Of a stretch of DNA of 64,000 nucleotides, positions 1 to 11,292 are shown one piece after another (position 1 is the stretch's first letter; each line of letters begins with the position of its first letter). This stretch comes from Adiantum capillus-veneris (taxonomy: Eukaryota; Streptophyta; Polypodiopsida; Polypodiales; Pteridaceae): assembly GCA_014529385.2 (NCBI GenBank), contig CM043952.1, forward strand, positions 67,561,370 to 67,625,369, written 5' to 3'. The notes under the pieces are model-generated. The model saw only the letters and a program-made list of their open reading frames with translations, searched no databases and was not told the DNA's origin. The position numbers were made by a program, and so were the translations under genes.

Positions 1-1
1 G

Positions 2-461
2 AGCAGTGAGAGAGAGGAGTATTGGGAGCTCATCAGCGGCTTAGCTCTTTGGTTCATCTGGCGGGCTCGTTGTTTCCGCATCTTTGAGGCTCGCCCTGTG
101 CCACCAGCAGAGACTGTTCGTGACTTTTGGCTAGAGTTGATCCATACTCTCAGAGGACAGCTTGAGGGACTACAGGGCAGCTCCGACCGCATGCGGGAGC
201 GCCGAGAGGCTTTCCTTCGACTCTGGCGCCCTGGGCCTTTCTACACCATGGTCCAGGGGGTGCTCAGATGGCACTATTGTCCACCTGTGTGGCTCTTCCC
301 TCCTCCCATCTCTTGATTTAGCCCCATTGTATATATGCTGTTTTTTCATTGGGAGAGTCTCCCCATCATGCTTGTTGTAGCCCTCTTCTGCAGAGGTGGA
401 TGTAGCCCTATGGGCAGTTTTCATTAACTAATAGAAGGATCTTTTTCTCGGAAAAAAAAAA
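2..461 (+). mobile_element. 3' end of a LINE (non-LTR retrotransposon), truncated by the window edge
   Basis: The frame starting at base 2 is open to the stop at 314-316 and encodes the last part of a LINE polyprotein. The segment around REEYWELISGLALWFIW closely matches the minus-strand segment REECWELICSLTLWFIW at about 4700-4760, which follows an RT zinc-binding (zf-RVT) motif. A short 3' UTR follows and ends in an A tract at 451-461. Copia reverse-transcriptase codons begin at 462, so the LINE 3' end was joined inside a copia coding sequence. The 5' part lies outside the window. LINE identity rests on the similarity to the second copy plus the poly-A end. Confidence 0.65.
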
Positions 462-1670
462 ACAGCTTTTCTTCATGGTGACATTGATGAAGATATCTAC
501 ATGAAGCAACCTGAGGGTTTTGTAGTTCCTGATAGAAAGGAACTTGTATGCAAACTAAGAAGGGCATTGTATGGTTTGAGGCAGTCATCACGTCAGTGGT
601 ACAAAAAGTTTGATACTTTTATGCTGTCTCAAGGCTTTAAACGCAGCCATTCAGACCATTGTTTGTATACAAAGAAGGATAATGATGGAAGTCCTATAAT
701 CCTTGTGCTATATGTAGATGATATGTTGATTGCTGGGAAGCATAAGTCTACCATTGATGCTCTTAAACGTCAGCTGAATTCAGCTTTTGCAATGAAGGAT
801 TTAGGTGATGCTGAGCACATCTTGGGCATGAGAATCAAGAGAGATAGAAAGCTGAAATTGCTCTTCTTATCTCAAGAAAAGTACATTGCTAAAGTACTTG
901 ACAGGTTTAACATGGTTGAAGCTAAGTCACTTGGAGTACCTTTACCTCCACACACAAAACTTAGCAAAGCTGATTGCCCAAAGGATGACGTGGCAGTGAA
1001 TGCTATGAAGGGAATCCCTTATGCATCAGCTTGTGGTTCTCTTATGTATGCTATGGTTGCCACTCGTCCTGACATTGCCCATGCGGTGGGAGTTGTTAGT
1101 AGATACATGTCCAATCCCGGCAAAGCACATTGGGAAGTTGTGAAATGCATTCTGAGATACTTGTCAGGTACACAATCTAGGTGTATATGCTATGGCAAAA
1201 GTGACCTGAAGTTGCAGGGCTATTGTGATGCAGATATGGCAGGTGACTTGGATACCAGGAAGTCCACTAGTGGCTATGTGTTTGCTATTGCTGGTGGTGC
1301 TGTCTCTTGGTGTTCATGACTGCAGAAAATTGTGGCATTGAGTACTACTGAGGCTGAATATATTTCAGCCACTGAGGCTTCTAAAGAGGCAATATGGTTG
1401 GGCAGACTTTTCAAAGAGCTTGGTATGCCTGCTAGTACTCCTGTCTTGGGATGTGATAGCCAAAGTGCTGTCTATTTGGCCAAGAATGCCATGTTTCATG
1501 CACGGACAAAGCACATTGATGTGCGATACCACTTCATACGACAGGTATTGGAGGATGGTCTAGTCACCTTGACTAAGATTCACTCACAGGATAACCCTGT
1601 AGATGTTCTCACCAAGAGTCTTGCTAAGGCTCAACATGAGCATTGCATACAGCTGGTGGGAGTTGGTTAA
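462..1670 (+). pseudogene. Ty1/copia pol, reverse transcriptase and RNase H part
   Basis: Codons from 462 read TAFLHGDIDEDIYMKQPEGF, a typical copia RT segment, followed by ALYGLRQS, the catalytic LYVDDM motif and the RNase H motifs STTEAEYIS and RTKHIDVRYHFIR. Everything upstream of RT is missing because the LINE joins at 461. A TGA stop at 1317-1319 breaks the frame between the WCS and LQKIVALS segments; reading continues in frame to 1670. The rest of the polyprotein is expected to the left of the window if the LINE is an insertion. The element is not functional as it stands. Confidence 0.92.
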
Positions 1671-1705
1671 CTTAAAGGCGTCGTTTATGCCTTTAAGTGG
1701 GAGGT

Positions 1706-1854
1706 TGTTGGGTTAAAGGCCTAAATAACCCCTTTTTGTACATTTTTATACTTTGTCCAGGTTCATATTGAACCTGGACACATTTTTTAAAGGTCACTTA
1801 AAATAAAAGTGGAAAAATCCAAAACTCACTTATTGAGTTTTCCCCAAAAACGTG

Positions 1855-1897
<43 letters not shown>

Positions 1898-2011
1898 CCT
1901 CTTCGTTCTGCTAGTGCTTCCCTTCTGCAGCACAATGCCTCCGCTTCAAGCCTCAAGGCCTGCACATCTTCGCGTGCTCTATCACTTGCACACACCGCCG
2001 CGCGCTCATCA
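1706..2011 (+). repeat. 3' LTR of the copia element
   Basis: After the pol stop there is a purine-rich tract (AAGTGGGAGG, 1695-1704) and then TGTTGGGT at 1706, the usual start of a copia LTR. The LTR contains a (CT)n tract at 1857-1895. I place its end at the CA of 2010-2011, because minus-strand gypsy coding similarity starts immediately beyond. The right boundary is inferred, since no 5' LTR is available for comparison. Confidence 0.6.
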
Positions 2012-4260
2012 CTGCTCTCACAAGCTACTACCCGACCATCTTGCATTAGCACTGCTCCGATGCTATTGCCACATGCGTCACATTGGACCACAGACGACTT
2101 CCTGAGATTTGGTAAAACAATCACGGGATCCGAAGTCAACTTTTCTTTTAATAGACTGAAAGCTGAAATCTCTCTTTGGGTCCATTTGAAAGTGACCTCT
2201 TTCTTTTGCAAAGCGTGAAGAGGTGAAGCTATCTTTGCAAAATTCCTGATAAACTTTCTATAATATGAGCACAATCTCAAGAAGCTTTGGACATCGTGCT
2301 CAGTCTTTAAGTCTGGCCATGGCTTGATAGCTTCAACCTTTGCGGGATCCATTTAAACACAATCCTTTGACACTATGTGGCCAAGAAAGTGGATCTCTTC
2401 GAAGAAGAATTCACTTTTCTTAGGATTGACAAGTAACCTGTGACTGTGTGGCTCTTCGAACACAATGGTCAAGTGATGCCTTTGATCCTCTTCATTCTTC
2501 AAATAGACTATCATGTCATCAAAGAATGTGCCAACAAACTTTTGATGCGAGCGGAAAATCCGGTCCATCATCTTGTTGAACGTAGCAGGAGCATTTGTAA
2601 GACCAAATGGCATCACTAGAAACTCATAGAGACCAAATGTTGTCCTATTTGCAGTCTTGTGTACATCCTCTGGCCTTATACGAATCTGATGGTACCCACT
2701 CTTAAGGTCTATCCTGTTGAAAATTGCAACATCCTCTAAATGGTCAAGAATATCATCAATCCTTGGGATAGGAAGCCTGTTCTTGATGGTATTCTTATTC
2801 AACGCACGGTAGTCAATACACATGCGCCAAGAGCCATCCTTCTTCTGCACTCGGAGCACTGGGGAGCAAAAAGGTGAAGAACTAGGCTGAATCAACCCCT
2901 TCTCTAAAAGCTCCTCAACCTGGCCCATAATCTTTTTCTATCGAGTCGCACTAACCCTGTAGGGAGGTCTGTTTGGTGGGCTACACCCTGGCACCAAATC
3001 TATCGCATGGTCCTCAGGCCTCTCCGATGGCAATTGTGACGGTAATGAATTAGAAAAACAGTCATTAAACTCTCGCAAAAATGCTGATCCTTCTCTATCT
3101 AACACATATAAATTTGACTGACAACTATCTGAAACATCACGTGCAAAAATCAAGTACACAGACAGATGATTCTTAATTACAGAAGTGATAGCCGAAGCAG
3201 ATACAATAGGGACAAAACTCCCCTTTGAGATCTACGTTCAAAACGTGAGTTTTGTCCTTATGCTGAAGGGTGATCGTTTTGCCGAAGACATCCAGCATTC
3301 CATGTATCTTTTATCATTCGAGTCAGCTGGTCTTTTCCTTTGTGGACAATCTGTAGCAAAGTGACGAGGCTGCTTGCATATAAAGCATTTATTCTCAGTC
3401 ATCAAGACCTTTTCCTCGAGCGACTTATGCACAAAAGGCTTCCTTTCTGTTTCTTTGCCTGCACTCCAGAAGTCCCGGCTGAGTCCTTGTCCTTGTTGAC
3501 CTTTTCTGACCCCTGTGACGCTTCAAGAGCCGTTTTCACAAAGGGCTTCTTTGCTGAATTTTTCTTTTGCTGCTCCCCTTTCACGTTGCCCAGAAACCCA
3601 CTGTCCTCTCCCTTCAACAAGGCAAGACTAGTGTTAGCAACTTCCATAAGCTGAGTGAGGGTAGCCACTCTGTTCTTTGTACAATAATCTCGAAGCCCTT
3701 TAGGCAACCCACAACAATACTTCTCGATCTGCTCTGTTAGTGGCACAAACCTGTAGGAGGTTACGGAGAGCAACGCTTTACAAAACCTCTGATTGTACTC
3801 CCGAAGGCTCTTGCAAGTAGCCGCAATGAGTTGGTGCCAATCCATCATGACATCAGCTTTAAATTCATTTGACAGCCACACAGAAGCAAACATTTGCTTG
3901 AAGTATACTCATGTGGCGGGTGCCTGCCCTTGCATCAACAATGTTGTCCACCATGTAAGCGCATTGTCTTTCAAGAAAGTGGCAGCTTTCCTGACCTTAA
4001 GAGGCCTCTATAAAATTCTCTCTTGCGTAAGCTGTATCAAACTAGTGGAGGAAAGTAAGAGCCTTTGCCTTATCCTCAAAGCCGCTGAAAGTGCTAAACT
4101 TTACAGTTGCACCACCTTCTTTGTAAGCTTTTGGCTTTTCCAGTGCCCCCAAATTGTCAACATGGGCACTGTAGTAGGGATCATAGCATTCCTTGGCCAT
4201 TGACGTTTTGCATCGTACGTGCCATATCTGGCTGCTGTCCAGAGAAACCAGCATGCCAAA
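2012..4260 (-). pseudogene. Ty3/gypsy gag-pol remnant, interrupted by the copia element
   Basis: Read on the minus strand: gag capsid-like region (4200-3450, with WWTTLL and YNQRF-type motifs), a CCHC zinc knuckle CFICKQPRHFATDC (about 3385-3345), then the protease-RT linker and reverse transcriptase (2928-2353) with [18 protein letters not shown] and the catalytic FFDD. It ends in RNase H at IGAVLMQDGRVVA (about 2025). The protease active-site region is not visible between zinc knuckle and linker, so an internal deletion is likely. Lesions include CAG to TAG and TGG to TGA in gag, TAG before [14 protein letters not shown] in KDCV*MDP, and frameshifts near 3430 and 3990. The missing RNase H and integrase part should lie left of the copia element, outside the window. 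Confidence 0.9.
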
Positions 4261-4639
4261 ATTGCCTTGTGGCGATGCTCAAGCGCTAGTCGTGCATATT
4301 TGTTGCGTGGGAGCTCCCATGTGCTATGAATGAAAGATATTGATCTAGTAGGAGCCTTGAATACGATCATTGGTGCACTCATTTCAGCTCCGGTAATCTC
4401 ATGTGGCACTAAGGCTTTCATCCGGATCAGCTTGCAGATCATGGATACAAGTGGTCTTGGCTCTCTCCATGGATCTCCATCCTTCATATGTGCACCCTGA
4501 TCTACTATGATGATCCAGGTAGGCCGCCAAATTTGCACTCCATAAAGCATGGTAAGTGTCAAATAGCCACAACTTAGTGTGCATAGCTCCTGAAACTACA
4601 CCTATGAACATATCCTCTCTAGTCCTCCTAATGGTGCAT
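4261..4639. other. unassigned spacer between gypsy gag and LINE fragment
   Basis: Short minus-strand open frames are present (for example 4399-4611), but none resembles a family I know. The stretch is probably the gypsy leader and/or the LINE 3' UTR. Confidence 0.3.
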
Positions 4640-5111
4640 ATCCCCTCACAATATTATCGTCATTAAGCAATAGAGGTATCCTTGTACCTGACAATTGTGT
4701 ATCTGCCAGATGAACCAAAGTGTCAGGCTGCAAATGAGCTCCCAACACTCCTCTCTCTTATTGCACCACTCCTGTGGAGTAAGCTCTGTAGGCTGGAGTG
4801 TAGGTCGACCCCCTTGCATCACTATCATCGTGCTGGTGGAGGATAGCTCAAACTGTAGTGCCTGGCCCGTGAGAGTGGACCAAGCAGTTGCCCGCCCCCC
4901 AAGTGTACTGCCATGCTGAGCTGGCATCAGCTGAAGGACACGAAGCCAAACCAGCTGTGCCATAGGACAGTCCCAAAGACAATGACGCTGACTCCACAGG
5001 ATGGTCACAAGCTGCGCATGCTGCCGAGAGACCACTATGTACAAGCGCTCCCACTGCTGTAGCTCTATGTGCAACCAGCCATTGGAACAAAGTGACTCGC
5101 CGCGGCTGTCT
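4640..5111 (-). pseudogene. LINE 3' end, RT zinc-binding domain and C-terminus
   Basis: On the minus strand the 5110-4850 region reads RRVTLFQWLVAHRATAVGAL. After a frameshift it gives HCLWDCPMAQLVWLRVL (about 4980) and then REECWELICSLTLWFIW. This matches the RT zinc-binding domain that follows plant LINE reverse transcriptases (conserved FxWL, then C/H residues, then LW.CP.A..VW). The 5' truncation point falls at about 5111, exactly where a direct repeat of intronic sequence starts. The copy is dead, with at least one frameshift. Confidence 0.7.
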
Positions 5112-5236
5112 GGCGTTAGTGGGGATGTGGTGGTATTTAGTCAATACTATGTACGATGGAGCTGATGGTTATATTGTCTTGTGAGTGACTACCATGGGTT
5201 TATAGCTTGCACTTTCCTCTAAGGGTGAATTTGGGC
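5112..5236 (+). repeat. direct repeat, copy 1
   Basis: About 125 bp starting GCGTTAGTGGGGATG and ending AAGGGTGAATTTGGGCT, repeated with roughly ten differences at 5591-5716. Copy 1 begins at the 5' truncation point of the LINE fragment. Confidence 0.8.
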
Positions 5237-5590
5237 TTATCCTACATTCATCTAGGTATATTTTTAGTTGTATAGCGGACATGCCGACTCCACATTGTGA
5301 AGTTTTTGTCCGAATATTGATGAGTTGATATTGTGCTAATTCTTTCCATCTTTTGTGGTGTGTATGTCCTATCAACTAGCTCATTATTGTGCTAGTTTTT
5401 CCAATTTAATGCTTCTTTCAGTGCAAGGCTTCATTATGGTTCAGTTTGCCTTTGATCTCCGGAGTCATGGCAGAAATTCAGTACGCTGAACTTCGTGTTG
5501 ATGTATGCTCATGTGTGTGCACGTGTGGGGTGTGTTGTGTTTGGGAGAATATATTAGTACCTAATTCTACATCTACAATTGGGCACTGGC

Positions 5591-5716
5591 GACGTTAGTG
5601 GGGATGTTGTTGTATTTAGTCAATACTATGCATGATGGAGCTGATGGTTATATTGTCTTGTGGGTGACTACCAAGGGTCTATACCTTGCACTTTCCTTTA
5701 AGGGTGAATCTGGGCT
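5591..5716 (+). repeat. direct repeat, copy 2
   Basis: Second copy of the 125-bp segment at 5112-5236. It lies just upstream of the first recognisable exon of the coiled-coil gene, so it is probably intronic host DNA duplicated once. Confidence 0.8.
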
Positions 5717-5821
5717 CTTGATTCCATCTCTTGATTTTATGTTATGTGCAAGGGTTTTTACCTTCTAAATTTTGAAGGTTAGGCCTTTCTGACCTTATGA
5801 AGGTGTTATTGTTTGTCACAG

Positions 5822-7847
5822 GAAATAGTCTTAAATCTTGTGAAGGAGGTGAGTGATCTTCGAGGGAAGGCTGATCTAGAGAGGGCTGCAGTGTTGAGGG
5901 CGAAAAGCGAAGCTGCTACAAAGGAAGAGAGCTTATTGAAAAAAGCAGATGAGTTACGCGAGAAAGTTACACAAAAGAAACAGGATAATTTTCTGGTAGC
6001 TAGTTATCTTTTTGGTTGCCTCTATAGTACCCCTGCAGTGCTTTGACAACTCAATTTGCTAATTTTGTTTTTTGTGATTATCTAGCGCATGGGTGAAATC
6101 TATGGAGAGAAGGCTGTGTTAGCTACTGAGGCAAGAGGATTGAAATTGAGATTGGAGCAAGTGAAACTGCAAAAGGAAAAAGCTGTAACAACACTTCATG
6201 AGGTAATTTGTTTGTCGAAATGATTGCAAGCAAGCATCACTTCTTTACATTAGTATTTTTAGGTGTCTTGGTCTGAGCGAAAGTTAAGGTGTCTTTAGTC
6301 AACCACAGAAAATGTGGCTATAGGATGTTAGTATCATCTTGGATGAGGGGATTGTATTTCTCCTGACACTCTTCGGTGGAAGCAATTGGTACGCACTGGT
6401 TTTTCTTGCTGTAAGAAGTTGCAGCTGTGTACCCCTTTGGTCTGAGGGTCGACATACTGGATTAGGCAAAGAAATTGATCTTACCTCACAAAGATTTACC
6501 AGTGGTTGTTTACCTTGCTCGTCTGTATAAAAAGATGGCACTGGCCGAATATGTGGCCATTGACCTTCTCTAGGTAGGGCTGTAATAATCTTGTCTTTTT
6601 GTGGTGTCTTTATAGATCAAAGTTATGCTGCAACGGTGCTATGAAGAAGCAGTGGAAGAAAGGCTGGCGGCAGAAGAGGATGGGAGAGTGAAGGAGAAAT
6701 TGGCTCAGGATATTTTAGCAGCAGAAGAAGCGTTAATGGCCACAATAGAAGAAGAATCGAGGAAGCTTGACATGGAGGCAGTGGTTTGTTTACAGGTGAG
6801 TGAAGGGAACAGGTTTTTCTCTCTTTCTTGAAGTCCCATAACATGTTACTAAATGTTTTTGGCATGGAATTTTGTACAGCTGAAGGAATTTCTCTCTCAT
6901 CATGGAAGCATTATCGATTCACTACAGTGAGTTTCTGCCCTTTATGTCTGTATCTCATTGGGTCTGGTTCGGTTGACATAAATTATGTGTGAAGCAGCTG
7001 TCTCTTTTAATATTTTTTGTCGGTTTTCACTGCTAGGGGAGAAATGTGCGTCCTTTGCGAAGATGTTGAGTCTTTCAAGGGGCAAGTCGGTGACGGTATG
7101 TGGTCATCTATTAGCACAGAAAGCTTGCCTGCAAATGTGAATCCAGAAGGGCCGTACATCTTTAGAACATGTAAGATGTCCCTCACATCTTTAAGCCAAG
7201 GATCAGGGCGAAGTTTTGAAGCACTCAATGGCAGCAAGCATGGGATGCATGCATCGTCAAGAAGCCAAGAGACTGCAGGTAATGCTGTTGAACAATTAAA
7301 TGGTGTAAGCCACAGTAATGGTGAAGACCTTCGACAGCAATTGAAGGTCGAAGAGGGTGGTGGTTGGCGCCTAAGTCTTGCAAATAGCGACTCAACTCTC
7401 TGCAACAGTGATGCCGTTATGACGTGTAACAGGGCTTCTTCTCTCTCCAGTAGTAGTACCAGCAATGAAAGAAACTGTGACTGGCACCAAAGACTCACCA
7501 ACAGCGAGTCTCTTTTTGGTGATGTTATGGAGGCAATGAGCAGCCCCTTAACAGAGCGTAGCATGAGAAGCGATATTCAGAGAACACATTCATTCGTTGA
7601 CAATTCGACAATGTTCAATAAATTATCATCCCCATCATCAAACAGAAGTTGGGCTTCCTCAAGTGGATCTAGTGATGGATTCACATACCCTTCAAATAAT
7701 CCTCATACTGTGGAAAAATTGAACTTCCTAAGCGCACCATGTGCAGGTGATGGTTGGGTTTTTACTCCAAATCAGATGGAGGAGAGCAAGTCCTCCACCA
7801 GTAGCTCATTGATCAAGGTTGAGGCAGAAGATTACCGCTCCGATTGA
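5822..7847 (+). CDS. coiled-coil protein, ELKS/CAST-like (3' exons of a host gene)
   Basis: Five exons can be joined with GT-AG introns: 5822-5995, 6086-6202, 6616-6795, 6880-6926 and 7037-7847 (stop). Phases agree, including a CAG codon split between the last two exons. The product begins with about 155 residues of charged heptad-like helix rich in E, K, A and L. It then has LKEFLSHHGSIIDSLQGEM followed by CEDVESFK, and ends with a long Ser/Asn-rich, presumably disordered tail. The helix followed by a DSLQGE segment resembles the plant ELKS/Rab6-interacting/CAST-annotated coiled-coil family; this is recalled similarity, not a search. Exons are undamaged, unlike the surrounding transposons. 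The 5' exons were not found and may lie left of the nested insertions or outside the window. A role in Golgi or vesicle tethering is only inference from the name. Confidence 0.72.
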
Positions 7848-9544
7848 AGATTTATTGTGGCCATTGTGATGTGAAGTTCCTAGTCGGAGGCGCTCTCGAT
7901 TTTTTGAGGTTTCATTTTTGACTCATTTAAATGATGGCACTCTCTTGTAACCATTCATAGGAGAATTTTTTTCAGCCTACTGTACCAGGGGGGATGCGTC
8001 ATTCAGCCGGTAATATTTATCTCAAGGAATGTTGAGAAGACAAGCAAATTCAGTCATCCATGATGGGGATAATGCACCTCAACAGTTTCTATATATACAG
8101 TCAGCTACGAAAATTCCTGTATATACTTGTAATGGTATTATTTTGGTTGTCTTCAGTACTCGAGTAAAGGGGAAAATGTCTTTTAGGAAAAAAACCTTCG
8201 TTTTCAGATAGTAGTTGCATATGGTTTATTGATTTGTGTATCATGCTCCATTGATGTGCCAGAAAGACCTGAAGTACAGAAGGATTTTCTGTTTTGTAAC
8301 ATTCACTAACATCATTTTGATACCCAATTTGTGGACTTCGGTTTGTCGAGGCAACTTATGCCAAATTGTGTGCTTCGATAATTTAATACTGAAAGTTGTT
8401 CGGCTGTTTTGTCAAGCTTTTTGTTAACTCGATCCCATAGTACCTCATGTTTGGAATATGGATGTTAATTTTATGCATTGATGTTATCGTCTATCCATGT
8501 CTTGGATTGTGGTTGCCTTGATTATGTCCTTGAGTGATGATCGAAGCTGCTTTTTGTTGCTTTTCTACATTTTCTTTGTGTGTGTGGATGTTGGTTACCA
8601 TTGCCATTTTGGCCATTTTGGAATCTTCCCACCGATGAAAAGCTTGTGATATTCTTATTTTCCCGATTGTTTCAAGGCTTGACCCATATCATATGTGAAG
8701 AAATGCTCCCAGAGTGGATGCCCCATATTTCAAATATTCCACCTTATGGTCTCTGGAGTTCCATTATGTGTGCAAATGAGGGTTCCTACTAGTGATCTCT
8801 CTCTGTATAGAGTGATTGCTCCCTCTACTGTACCATTAGGCTGCACATTGTCATAGTCATGATGTGAGGCTCTTCTTGCAGAAGAGCATTCCAAACTTTA
8901 GTGTATAGTCAATGTGTTCAGAGAAACTTACCCACATGTAGAATAATCATGGTCAACGTGCAATGCGTTTCGATAGGGGGTGAAACTTGCAAACTCTTGA
9001 AACGTTTCAGATGGTGCTCAGAACGCCCTACATGAAACTTCTCTCAAGCGTTGCTAAAATTTTTACTACGGCTGGCCAATGAATGTCTTAATTTGTATGT
9101 AATGGTATTTAGGTCCAACGTCTTGCCTCCGCTTTCTCATATGGTAAATTGGAATGAAATGTTTCACGAGCTATAAATAGTCCCAAATAAGCAAATCAGT
9201 ACCTTGCTTGAGATAGATGAGTTTTATTGAATTTTTGAGATCTTTTACCGCCTAAAATCAAATCTTGCGACTTCAAACCTGGGTGTTAAAGTTAGGTTCT
9301 GCTCGTCATAGCATTAGTAGAAAAACAAGTATTGATTGTAATGTAGGCGAGGTGAACCTACTTCATAAGGAATGAGCTTCTCAAGTCCATGTTTGCACAA
9401 TATGAGAGGCTCGAGCAATCCATTGCCTTCCGAGATACATTTTAAAGTTGCATTTCACTTTCCAGTGCCTCTTCTACAGCAAAGGAATGCCTTCTTATTG
9501 TTAAATTGACCTTAATGGCCGTATCAGTCTTGCAGAATCAGCAC
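7848..9544. other. 3' UTR and intergenic DNA
   Basis: The first few hundred bases after the stop are T-rich and probably form the 3' UTR. Beyond that there are only short random frames. I see no gene, RNA gene or clear transposon. Confidence 0.5.
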
Positions 9545-9625
9545 AAATCAAAGGACTTGGATAATTACTATTTTGTTAAAGGAAATTGCAAACGTGCAAG
9601 TGGGAGACATGGTTCATATTGCCCT

Positions 9626-9657
<32 letters not shown>

Positions 9658-9661
9658 CTCC

Positions 9662-9696
<35 letters not shown>

Positions 9697-9787
9697 ACAA
9701 ATCAAAGGACTTGGATTATTACTATTTTGTTAAAGGAAATTGCAAACGTGCAAGTGGGAGACATGGTTCATATTGCCTTGCCCCCAA

Positions 9788-9865
<78 letters not shown>
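9545..9865 (+). repeat. tandem duplication carrying a C/CT/CA compound microsatellite
   Basis: A unit starting AAATCAAAGGACTTGG occurs at 9545 and again at 9699 (154-bp period). Each unit has about 80 bp of unique sequence followed by poly-C, (CT)n and (CA)n. Unit 1 has a longer C run (9626-9654); unit 2 has longer CT (9796-9828) and CA (9828-9865) runs. Confidence 0.9.
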
Positions 9866-9868
<3 letters not shown>

Positions 9869-11136
9869 CAAGGTGAACCTCATGTAGGCATTCTAAAACC
9901 AAAAGTAAAAGAAGTTGAAAAGCGCACAAAAGCGATGACGGTGGTGACAACAACAAAATTGACAAAATATGGTTGGATTTATCAATTGAGATATGGTGAA
10001 GAGGGGGTGATCAGCCCCCCCTGACTACCATGAGCAGAAAACCCAATACACAATGATCAGATGATGGAAGTGGGTGCCCCCCTAGCCCCATAAATAGGTG
10101 CCCAAGGGGAGGTAGGGAAATGCCAGATAAAATCTCCCATGACCCAACAAGAAAAATGCAGCCTTCTCGAAGCGAGGGATCCCCAAAGACATTGTTCAAG
10201 TTTTAAAACAATATTGGCTTTTCAAAAGCGGAGTTATAAAAGGTTATATGAATTCTCTCTGAGACGAGGTTTTTGGTCCACCCAGCAACACAAATCATTG
10301 GGTGCACTTGTAGTAGGTATGTTAGCCCCAGCTTAAAAGCTTTGGTTCACCACTATTCTTTCTCAACAAAGCTCAAGATGAATAGAACAAGAAATTTACT
10401 TCCTATATAATGTTTAGTGTCCAAGAAACAAGGAGATGGATGTCAATCACCTTCTTGAACTTCTAAGACAATCTCTACTCAAGGAAATTAAATCTAAACA
10501 TTCTATGCACTAGTGAATACAACTCAAGCTATCCAATTCACTAAAGTGTAGGAGGGAAGGGCAAGGATTTTAATCTGACTGCCCATATTTTTTAAGTTCA
10601 GCGTTTAGTTAAATGCATTTACAACAACTTTAAACTCTGGACCTCCCAATTGATATCATATTCTCCCCGAGTATTTGAAGCCTCCAAGACACATCCTACC
10701 GATATGTTCAACCGGTAGAAGTCGGACCACCTACTCATGCATTCAACCTACTAACCATGCTACCATATAATAGTAAACAAAAGCCTCAGCTGGGAGGTCT
10801 TATATCCAAAACACTATTTCAGTGAAAGCTAAGTCCCTTGTTGGAAATGAAAGAAGCTTTGCTTCCTTGAAAGGTTGTTTCACTTTCTTGAAACATTATC
10901 TCGGGATTCTAAAGCCATAGACATGGTCTTCTTGGAACTTAGATTTGAGTGACCTTTGGTGACTCAATTACTTTTCCTTTCTGATGTTTATGGGGTGGCT
11001 TTTGAATATACGCATGATGGGCCTTTTGGATGGCTCTTGAGAAATTTAATACTTGAGTGACCTTTGATAACTCATTGTGGGTCACAAGAAGTTTTGGACA
11101 GATTCTCACAATAATTCTCACATTGTGACATACCTC
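9866..11136. other. no gene seen
   Basis: AT-rich sequence with short unconserved frames only. No recognisable transposon domain, RNA gene or repeat. Confidence 0.5.
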
Positions 11137-11292
11137 AACATCATGAGCTTTGGTGAGGGAGGCACCACATACCTAGCTAGGTACGATTGGGGGCAGGGGA
11201 CCGCCGGCCCGGTGGGGGGGACCGGTGGTCCCTTGCCTCCAATCGTACCTAGCTAGGTATATGGTGCCTCTCGAGCAGAAGCTCATGATGTT
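11137..11292. mobile_element. 156-bp near-perfect palindrome, foldback/MITE-like
   Basis: AACATCATGAGCTT at 11137-11150 is the exact reverse complement of 11279-11292. The arms continue inward through ACCTAGCTAGGTACGATTGG and its complement, up to a GC-rich centre at about 11195-11225. Arms of about 70 bp with almost no loop fit a foldback MITE or a hairpin RNA locus. No target-site duplication is obvious at the ends. Confidence 0.65.

Noticed and set aside
5422-5493. A possible upstream exon of the coiled-coil gene (after TTTCAG, with ATGGCAGAAATTCAG)
   Set aside because: No coiled-coil character and no compatible donor; too weak to call.
7007-7564. 185-codon minus-strand frame
   Set aside because: Antisense shadow of the last exon of the coiled-coil gene.
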